This document shows positions 27,990-33,971 of a stretch of 64,000 nucleotides of DNA, in pieces. This stretch comes from Colwellia marinimaniae. GTDB taxonomy: Bacteria; Pseudomonadota; Gammaproteobacteria; Enterobacterales; Alteromonadaceae. Position numbers and translations under genes: made by a program. Below the pieces are notes generated by a model. The model searched no databases. It was not told where the DNA came from and saw nothing but the letters and a program-made list of their open reading frames with translations. Within the stretch, counting starts at the first letter, position 1. Every line of letters begins with the position of its first letter. The stretch covers positions 1-64,000 of the forward strand of contig NZ_BDQM01000021.1 of the NCBI RefSeq assembly GCF_002207865.1, given 5' to 3'.

Positions 27990-28631
27990 TTAACTTGCCG
28001 GGTACATATCCACTATATCACTGAGCGGTCTAAATAAAGTTAAGCACACTTCGGTATCACCATCTTGCCAGACTTCCACATCAACACCCTTGCTTTGATC
28101 TTCATTATAGAGGCTATATAATTCGAATTGCTCACCACTGTCTTTGCCTTCATAGGCTGACAAGTCTTCACTGCGATGATCTTTACGATGAAAATAGCCC
28201 ACCTTGGCAAAAACACTTTGTTGATATTGTTCACTACTCCACATTGTGGTGAGCTCGTTATCGGCTTTTCTATCTAAAAAAGCTTGGCCTGGTTCATCAA
28301 AAATTTCCGCAAAACGCTCTAAATCAAAGAGAGTTTCGACATCATCATGATGAATCTTTAACGATAATTTAAGCTCAGTAATATCATCAACTGCCAGTGA
28401 TAAAAATATCTCTAGATCGTTAGTACCAATCAAAGCCCATTCGGTTTGTACCTTGTCTTCAAACTCATAGCTATTAACGGCTTTCACTTGCAACTCTTGC
28501 CCACGTAATGATTCGGGTAAAGCAAAGCTGTCCGTTAAAGCAATAATATCGCCAACAAGTAACTGATTAACTTCTGTTAGTTTTCTTGGCTCATTTTTTG
28601 ATTTGTTAAATATTTTTTTAAAAAAACTCAT
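27990..28631 (-). CDS. yjfK: DUF2491 family protein (YjfK-like)
   Basis: This protein resembles E. coli YjfK, which sits beside a PspA paralogue in the yjfIJKLMC cluster. It starts MSFFKKIFNKSKNEPRKL and contains DIIALTDSFALPESLRGQEL, TEWALIGTNDLEIFLSLAVDD and the C-terminal DVEVWQDGDTEVCLTLFRPL. It is soluble with no signal peptide. The frame extends ten codons further to a GTG, but ATG 28631 has AGGTCTGCAG-type spacing and gives 213 residues, near the YjfK length. It follows the PspA-like gene on the same strand, 135 bases downstream. Biochemical function is not known. Confidence 0.82.
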   Translation of the reverse strand: MSFFKKIFNKSKNEPRKLTEVNQLLVGDIIALTDSFALPESLRGQELQVKAVNSYEFEDKVQTEWALIGTNDLEIFLSLAVDDITELKLSLKIHHDDVETLFDLERFAEIFDEPGQAFLDRKADNELTTMWSSEQYQQSVFAKVGYFHRKDHRSEDLSAYEGKDSGEQFELYSLYNEDQSKGVDVEVWQDGDTEVCLTLFRPLSDIVDMYPAS

Positions 28632-28766
28632 CTGCAGACCTAACGTAGAATGGACACCCACCTAAAGCTTTAAGTAGCGATAAATAATAGTGCCCATTGG
28701 CTATTGTTTATTATGTAAAAGCGTTAAGCGCACGGTTAACTCATTACCGTCAGCTAACGCTTAACA

Positions 28767-29456
28767 TTATTTTTTCTTAGCTTTCAAACGCTCTAAGACT
28801 GAATTAGCACTTTTATCTTGTGCACCAATGCCAGCAGCTTTTAATTGTGCTTGTAACGAACTATCCGAGTCTTCAGATTCTAGTAGTTCAGCAGCCTTCA
28901 TTCTATCATCGAATTTTTGTTGCTTCGCTTTAATGCGCTCTAGAGAATCTTTAGCACTTAATAACTTGGAATTGCTTGATGAAAAGTTATCGGTAATGGC
29001 TGCGGTCGCTCTTTGTACACTTTCAGTGGTTTTAACCATAGAAAGTTGGCGTTTATGTTCAGCAACTTGGCGTTCACTTTTCTTAACTAAGTCTTTCAAG
29101 CGATCAGCACTACCACTAAAGCTATCGTGGGCTTGTTGTTGATCAGCTAAAGTAGTTTCTAAGTTAGCGATTTTTTCTGCCACCGCTAGGGCTAATGTTT
29201 CATCACCTTTTTCAAGCGCTTGTGCTACATAACCTTCATGTTCAGTCACTTCACGGCCTAAGCGGTCAACTTCACGTTTTGCTGACATTTGTTCCGCCAT
29301 AACACCGGTTAGATCACGTTTTGCTTTGGTGAGGTGATTTTCGGCATCACGTATTTCTTGTTCAAATATACGGGTAGCATTGGCATCGATAATTGCTTCA
29401 CCGGCTTCTGATGCACCGCCGCGAATTGCGGTCATAATTTTTTTAAATATACTCAT
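28767..29456 (-). CDS. yjfJ: PspA/IM30 family membrane-associated protein (YjfJ-like)
   Basis: PspA/Vipp1 proteins are ESCRT-III-like coiled coils that assemble on the inner membrane and counter damage. This 229-residue protein has the family form: an amphipathic N-terminal helix (SIFKKIMTAIRGGASEAGEA), then long helices with EQEIRDAENHLTKAKRDLTGVM and QMSAKREVDRLGREV, and a C-terminal LQAQLKAAGIG ending. The context (DUF2170 upstream, DUF2491 downstream) identifies it as the YjfJ paralogue rather than the classical PspA of pspABC. AGGAG precedes the ATG. The palindromic operators at 29957-30014 probably control it through the DUF2170 gene's promoter. Confidence 0.92.
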   Translation of the reverse strand: MSIFKKIMTAIRGGASEAGEAIIDANATRIFEQEIRDAENHLTKAKRDLTGVMAEQMSAKREVDRLGREVTEHEGYVAQALEKGDETLALAVAEKIANLETTLADQQQAHDSFSGSADRLKDLVKKSERQVAEHKRQLSMVKTTESVQRATAAITDNFSSSNSKLLSAKDSLERIKAKQQKFDDRMKAAELLESEDSDSSLQAQLKAAGIGAQDKSANSVLERLKAKKK

Positions 29457-29509
29457 TATTAACTCCTAACTAGGGGGGAATGATTAAAGGTGATTTGTTT
29501 TATTTTTAA

Positions 29510-29923
29510 CTAAAGCAAGTATTCACTCATATCATCAATAACTTCTACGGCATTATTACTTAATACCGCTAACTCATGTTCAACATCAATAAAATTTGAC
29601 TTGATAGATAAAGCACCAAAAACTACATATTTATCACCAATTTTTGAAAATGATGTCAAGGGCATAGGGATATTCATTTCTAACATGCTCTCATGCATAG
29701 CATTAACAGATTCAGGTTTAACTTCATCAAGGCCCCATAAGTAACAAATGCAAATAATTTGATCTTCGGTTACCGAAACAAAAATAGGTAATTCTTCTCG
29801 GCCTAAGATACTAATTTGCAGAACGTCAACTTCGCCAGATATGGGTTGGCAATCAAAGCTCATGCCGGTATCTGAATTATCTGCCAAGCTGTTTAAGTGA
29901 TCGGCTATAGTATGAATATTCAT
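29510..29923 (-). CDS. yjfI: DUF2170 family protein (YjfI-like)
   Basis: The protein is 137 residues and resembles E. coli YjfI, the gene preceding the PspA paralogue yjfJ. Recognisable stretches are VDVLQISILGREELPIFVS, DQIICICYLWGLDEVKPES, and LNIPMPLTSFSKIG-like MNIPMPLTSFSKIGDKYVVFG, with LAVLSNNAVEVIDDMSEYL at the end. It is a soluble alpha/beta domain with no known catalytic motif. AGGAAA precedes the ATG. It is the first gene of the DUF2170-PspA-DUF2491-112 aa unit, with two palindromic sites in the 154-base promoter region. Confidence 0.85.
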   Translation of the reverse strand: MNIHTIADHLNSLADNSDTGMSFDCQPISGEVDVLQISILGREELPIFVSVTEDQIICICYLWGLDEVKPESVNAMHESMLEMNIPMPLTSFSKIGDKYVVFGALSIKSNFIDVEHELAVLSNNAVEVIDDMSEYLL

Positions 29924-29956
29924 GTATTTCCTATCCTTCCTTCTTTAGTGAAAAAG

Positions 29957-29981
29957 CCAGATGACATATTATGTCGTCTGG
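29957..29981. promoter_or_regulatory. Palindromic site 1 (extended GACATATTATGTC) of the PspA cluster
   Basis: CCAGATGACATA-T-TATGTCGTCTGG has 12-base arms around one central base with a single G-T exception. Its core GACATATTATGTC is identical to those at 29996-30014 and 33959-33971. The centre lies 46 bases upstream of the DUF2170 start. Confidence 0.65.
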
Positions 29982-29985
29982 GTTA

Positions 29986-30013
29986 AATTTAACATCTTGA
30001 CATATTATGTCAA
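29986..30013 (-). promoter_or_regulatory. Candidate promoter of the DUF2170-PspA operon
   Basis: TTGACA (30013-30008), inside the second palindrome, is followed after 16 bases by TAAATT. If used, palindrome 2 covers the -35 box and palindrome 1 the start of the transcript, the geometry of repression. Confidence 0.4.
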
Positions 30014-30014
30014 G
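29996..30014. promoter_or_regulatory. Palindromic site 2 of the PspA cluster
   Basis: CTTGACATA-T-TATGTCAAG has perfect 9-base arms around a single central base. It is 36 bases (centre to centre) from site 1, between three and four helical turns, and 82 bases upstream of the DUF2170 start. Confidence 0.7.
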
Positions 30015-30077
30015 GTATTTTATAAAGTAATTGTTACTGTTTGGTATTATTCGTTAGTCATCATCTGGCTTTAAAGG

Positions 30078-31814
30078 TTAATTTAAGCCTTGTTGATCTT
30101 GCCAAGCCTTTTGATGTAACTGATAAATGGTATGGCTACCCAATATATTAATGCCAATATCTGCTTTGTTTTGGTAGAAATTATTAGGGAAAATAAAAGC
30201 CGCTTTTAATATAGCTAAATTTAACCATTGATGGTTAATTGGTAGCTGCTTTAGTTTGTTTAATCGGGTTAATGGGCTAGCACCATTTTTTGCGGCTATG
30301 GTCCAACCCCACTCACCAAAGCTGGGCACATTGTCATGATATTGCTGAACATGGACAAACTTAGCCGCAGCCACGGTCTTACCAATAGCAATGAAAGAGT
30401 CTTTAGCATGATAGGGGCTGGTTGATTGGATAGCGATTAAACCATCGCCAGCCAGCAATAAATTAAGCCGAGCGTAGAAATTAACCGAATAGAGTTTATT
30501 TAGGTCTGGGTGGCTTGGGTCGGGTAAATCAACAATGATGGCATCAAAGACCTGTCGGTCTTTTATTAATTTATTGATAGCAATAAAAGCATCAGCACGA
30601 TAAATAGTGACACGTTTATCTTGTAAACTTTTTTGGTTTAACTGCAATATTTGCCGAGCTAAACGTGGATTTACATGCTGCTCTGGCTGTTGGAAAATAT
30701 CAATTAGCTCACTGTCTAAATCGATTAAGGTCACTGATTTTGGTTGGTATTTTAACACATCTCTTAAGGCTAAACCGTCACCGCCACCTATGATGAGAAT
30801 ATTTTCGTTTCGTGCGGATGCCGCCATCACTGGCGCAACGAGATAATCATGATAGATATGTTCATCAATTGAAGAAAACTGTAAGCGGCCATTTAGGTAA
30901 AAATTGATAATATTATCTTGCTCAAGCCCCATATGGCGCTCAGTAAAGGTTAACTGTTGGAAGCGAGTTTTATCGGTATGCACCACCTTATCCAGGTAGA
31001 GCAAACTATTCATTTGATTGAGCCATTGATTACCATAGTTGAACATTAAAATAATCACCAAAGCCAATAGGCAATGTAAAGCCACAAAGGTTTTACGCCA
31101 ATGCAATCGCCGCCAATAGCGCAGAATAAAAAAACCACCGGCAATAAGGTTTAGGCTAGCGGTTATTGCTGCGGCCTTACTGATATCAATACTCAGTAAA
31201 AAGATCACCCAGATAGCTGCGCCAATACCAGCTCCAACGTAATCTGCGCCATAAATAGTGCCTAAGTTATTGGCCAGATGTTGCTGATGGATCTGCTCAC
31301 GAATACGGGCAATTAGGGGGATCTCCATACCAATAAAAAAGCCCAGCAGCATGCCAAAGAAATAAGGACTATTAAAGGCAAGCCAACTCAATTGTTTAAA
31401 AATGCCACCTTGAGGTTTCATATCGGGTGGCAGAGATAACATGTCGGCAATAAGCTCTGGAAATATTTGCGTAATAGCAATTAAGCCGCCAATGACTAAA
31501 ATAGCGCAACTACCTAGTAAGGCAATAATGAGTTCAAGCCAGACAAAGCCATTAAAAGCACAGCGGACTTTACGTGCCGCAAATGCACCAAGCCCCATAG
31601 AAACGATCATTAAGCCGATCATGGTATAGATAGTGCTTTCCATAACGCCTAATACTCGGCCGGCATAATGAGAAAGTAAATACTCATAAATAAGGCCACA
31701 ACCAGCTAACACCGCCATGGTTAAAATAAGTAGGGTATCGTCGAGTAGGTGGGACTTTCCTTGAGGTAAAGAGTCTTGAGGTAAAGGGTTTTGAGGTAAA
31801 GAGCTTTGTGACAT
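30078..31814 (-). CDS. Membrane-embedded aminopropyltransferase-like (spermidine synthase-like) protein
   Basis: A two-part protein. Residues 25-270 form about seven or eight membrane segments (LLILTMAVLAGCGLIYEYLLS; MIGLMIVSMGLGAFAARKV; FGMLLGFFIGMEIPLIARI). Residues 290-520 form a cytoplasmic spermidine-synthase-type fold with ILIIGGGDGLALRDVLKY, VTLIDLDSELIDI, IYRADAFIAINK and DAIIVDLPDPSHPDLNKLYS. These match the decarboxy-SAM/SAM and polyamine site pattern, but activity is unproven. The N-terminus carries a short SLPQ/PLPQ repeat. It lies downstream of DUF350 on the same strand, the neighbourhood in which such membrane aminopropyltransferases occur beside PspA and DUF350 in other bacteria. 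Confidence 0.88.
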   Translation of the reverse strand: MSQSSLPQNPLPQDSLPQGKSHLLDDTLLILTMAVLAGCGLIYEYLLSHYAGRVLGVMESTIYTMIGLMIVSMGLGAFAARKVRCAFNGFVWLELIIALLGSCAILVIGGLIAITQIFPELIADMLSLPPDMKPQGGIFKQLSWLAFNSPYFFGMLLGFFIGMEIPLIARIREQIHQQHLANNLGTIYGADYVGAGIGAAIWVIFLLSIDISKAAAITASLNLIAGGFFILRYWRRLHWRKTFVALHCLLALVIILMFNYGNQWLNQMNSLLYLDKVVHTDKTRFQQLTFTERHMGLEQDNIINFYLNGRLQFSSIDEHIYHDYLVAPVMAASARNENILIIGGGDGLALRDVLKYQPKSVTLIDLDSELIDIFQQPEQHVNPRLARQILQLNQKSLQDKRVTIYRADAFIAINKLIKDRQVFDAIIVDLPDPSHPDLNKLYSVNFYARLNLLLAGDGLIAIQSTSPYHAKDSFIAIGKTVAAAKFVHVQQYHDNVPSFGEWGWTIAAKNGASPLTRLNKLKQLPINHQWLNLAILKAAFIFPNNFYQNKADIGINILGSHTIYQLHQKAWQDQQGLN

Positions 31815-31881
31815 AGTGGTTAGTATTAGTTATTCTTAAGGAAGGAATTAATTAACGTGTGATGTGCGTAGTGTTAATTGT

Positions 31882-31914
31882 TACCGCCAACTTTGCGTAG
31901 TAAAGCTGGCGGTA
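31882..31914. repeat. Hairpin between the DUF350 and aminopropyltransferase-like genes
   Basis: TACCGCCAACTTT and AAAGCTGGCGGTA pair with one mismatch around a seven-base loop. A T-run follows only on the plus strand, where no gene ends. On the operon strand it may be a processing or stabilising structure. Confidence 0.45.
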
Positions 31915-31926
31915 TTTTTTTGTTCG

Positions 31927-32844
31927 TTATGCCATTAATGCTGTTAAAATTAACGCTATAGCAATACTGGTCGCCATCTCAATGCTGGCAACACCGATAT
32001 TATGTTGTTGATCAACTTCTTCAACTAAATCAATGCCCCAAAGGACAATATGTTTAGCTATAGCGGTAAGTAGTGCCACCAGTAGGGTCATTACTACGCC
32101 AAATACTAACCAACCAAGTAAATTAACTACTAAGGTTTCTGGGCTATAGATAAGAAAATGACTGGCCGCGGTTACCGCTAATGCTGTGCTGATCACTTGG
32201 CCACTATAACGAATTGCTAGGGCAACCTGACCATTACTTAAGGCTTCTTGTAAACAATCTTCTTGGTTGTTTTTCGCGTATTGCTTCTCCCTAAGTCGGG
32301 TGACCATAACTAACATGGTTTGTGCGACAATAAAGCCGCTGGTAATGGCAATAAAAGTACTTAGGTCTAAGCCATCAACCCAGAGTAAGACCGAGCGAAT
32401 AATGATGGCGGTAGCGATGGCGCCAGCGGCGTCAATAATGCCGATACTGAGGTTTTTTTCAAGAATTAAGGCATTTTTATCTATATGTTGTAACGCCACT
32501 TTATCATGGATAATACGGCCCACTTTTATCAGTATTAAGCCATAGCCGCCGTATGCCAACATGCCGATGGCTTCCATAGCATAGCTACTTGCCGCTTCCC
32601 CGGTAATAGCGCCAGTAAGGACAATACCAAGGGCTAATACACTACCCGCAACACTGACACCAAAGGCGAAATTGTCTTCTTTGGCTAATTCTTCGGTACT
32701 ATTTACCTTCGCGCTAACCCCTAAAAGGAAGCGCATAGCGCCTAATAACAAGATGGCAATGGAAACGTCGATGGCTAAATAAATAAATAAATCTGGGCTA
32801 ATATTATTAAAGCTAACACCAACGAGCTCGATGAATGTGTTCAT
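31927..32844 (-). CDS. yjfL: DUF350 family inner-membrane protein (YjfL-like)
   Basis: A 305-residue integral membrane protein made of two DUF350 repeats, each with about four helices. Repeat one spans DVSIAILLLGAMRFLLG to YGGYGLILIKVGRIIHDKV; repeat two spans ALAIRYSGQVISTALAVTAASH to VVMTLLVALLTAIAKHIVLWG. A second polar EEVDQQHNIGVASIEMATSIAIALIL segment closes the protein, as in YjfL. E. coli YjfL is a single-unit protein of about 130 residues, so this is a duplicated form. AGGAAC precedes the ATG. It lies between the lipoprotein and the aminopropyltransferase-like gene in one operon. Function is unknown. Confidence 0.88.
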   Translation of the reverse strand: MNTFIELVGVSFNNISPDLFIYLAIDVSIAILLLGAMRFLLGVSAKVNSTEELAKEDNFAFGVSVAGSVLALGIVLTGAITGEAASSYAMEAIGMLAYGGYGLILIKVGRIIHDKVALQHIDKNALILEKNLSIGIIDAAGAIATAIIIRSVLLWVDGLDLSTFIAITSGFIVAQTMLVMVTRLREKQYAKNNQEDCLQEALSNGQVALAIRYSGQVISTALAVTAASHFLIYSPETLVVNLLGWLVFGVVMTLLVALLTAIAKHIVLWGIDLVEEVDQQHNIGVASIEMATSIAIALILTALMA

Positions 32845-32886
32845 AATTTTGCTGTTCCTATTCTTTTTTGATTCATGACTTATTCA

Positions 32887-33876
32887 CTATTTCCCGCGTC
32901 TAAAGCCGCGTGAGGTGTTGGTTCTTGAATTTCTAAAACTTGAGTTTTTACTTTTCGACTTGCTGGCATAACTACTTTTCTTAACAGCATTAGTGCGAAA
33001 GCGGTTGGCACTGTTTTGTGCGGTTTTACTCTGGCTTGATAAACTAGAAGAGCCAACGCGGTTCTTACTGTAAGGGCTGGTGAATTTTTGTCCGCGACGA
33101 CTAAAGGATTTCTTGGTGCGAGTATCGAGGGCCGTTTGTTTTTTTAATTGCCCAGGTGAGCTGTAGCGTGTTCTACCATAGTCATTGTAATAACTATAAT
33201 TACGATTTCTACCCCAATCGTTATAATAAGTGCGGCCGCCAAATATATTGCCGACCATTGAATACATGCCATACCAAGCCCAAAAGGACATACCATTACT
33301 GCCGGTTTGCCAGTTGCCATAACTAGGGTTACCAATTAATTGCTCGCCAGTGCCAAAATCTTGGGCATTATTGGCGCGTTGGCTTTGTGCTTTTGATAGC
33401 GAATTAATGCGAGGTAACTGGCCATCTGACATATCGGCCAAAACATTGAGCGGATCACTGAGGGCGTCAGAGAAAAGCACAGGATCTGCTGCTTGGTAAA
33501 TATTAAGCAATTCATTATAAAGCGCTTGCGAAGAGTCAAACATTTGTGGTTGCGTCTTGGCTGTATTCACTCTATCTAAAAGTGCCTTATACATAGGGCC
33601 GTCGATAGAAGCATCTTTGCGAAACTCGTTAATTAATGGCGCTAAACTGGCTTTATTAACCATGACTTTATTAGCATATTGGTTGATTAAGTTGGCATTA
33701 CGAATGTGACCATTACTTAAGGCATCACCTAATTGAGATACTCTTTGTTCGGTGATAGGTAGTTGTTGTTCAATTTGCGCTTTCACAGGGTCGCCACAAC
33801 CAAAAAGGCTAAGGCTGGTAATTATGATCAAGAGCAATAAAAAAGGTGTTTTTAGTAAGTGCATTTCTGCCATCAT
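32887..33876 (-). CDS. Lipoprotein with basic, Ser/Tyr-rich C-terminal tail
   Basis: A lipoprotein signal (LLKTPFLLLLIIITSLSLFGCG, lipobox LFGC) precedes a helical domain (about residues 30-150: INQYANKVMVNKASLAPLINEF). A central aromatic/Gly patch (GMSFWAWYGMYSMVGNIFGG) and a strongly basic low-complexity tail rich in Ser, Lys, Arg and Tyr (about residues 220-329) follow. It heads the DUF350-aminopropyltransferase unit. In E. coli the matching position is held by a DUF1190 lipoprotein (YjfM) with a similar aromatic-glycine segment, so this may be a functional stand-in; I could not assign it to DUF1190. GAGGAG lies directly before the first ATG; ATG 33864 is an alternative start. Confidence 0.75.
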   Translation of the reverse strand: MMAEMHLLKTPFLLLLIIITSLSLFGCGDPVKAQIEQQLPITEQRVSQLGDALSNGHIRNANLINQYANKVMVNKASLAPLINEFRKDASIDGPMYKALLDRVNTAKTQPQMFDSSQALYNELLNIYQAADPVLFSDALSDPLNVLADMSDGQLPRINSLSKAQSQRANNAQDFGTGEQLIGNPSYGNWQTGSNGMSFWAWYGMYSMVGNIFGGRTYYNDWGRNRNYSYYNDYGRTRYSSPGQLKKQTALDTRTKKSFSRRGQKFTSPYSKNRVGSSSLSSQSKTAQNSANRFRTNAVKKSSYASKSKSKNSSFRNSRTNTSRGFRRGK

Positions 33877-33958
33877 CTCCTCAAAAATGCTATGTTATCG
33901 AAATAGTTAATTAATTTTAGCGACAAATCATAGGCAAGTGTCAATTAATACCATTAAC

Positions 33959-33971
33959 GACATATTATGTC
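33959..33971. promoter_or_regulatory. Palindromic site 3 (GACATATTATGTC) upstream of the lipoprotein-DUF350 unit
   Basis: A perfect 13-base odd palindrome, identical to the cores of sites 1 and 2. Its centre is 89 bases upstream of the lipoprotein start, close to the 82-base distance of site 2. It overlaps the first possible start codon of the divergent glnE gene. Confidence 0.65.

Larger units (their letters stand above)
29953..30072 (-). promoter_or_regulatory. Competing inverted repeats in the leader of the DUF2170-PspA operon
   Basis: AAAGCCAGATGA at 29953-29964 recurs inverted at 30061-30072, forming a long-range stem. The same 29953-29967 arm can instead pair locally in the palindrome 29957-29981. 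On the operon strand that local hairpin is followed by CTTTTTC, an intrinsic-terminator-like tail. The distal arm also lies just after the stop of the aminopropyltransferase gene, so a read-through transcript could switch between folds. Confidence 0.4.

Noticed and set aside
31882-31914. Intrinsic terminator inside the DUF350-aminopropyltransferase operon
   Set aside because: The T-run follows the hairpin only on the strand with no gene ending there, so it is listed as a hairpin rather than a terminator.
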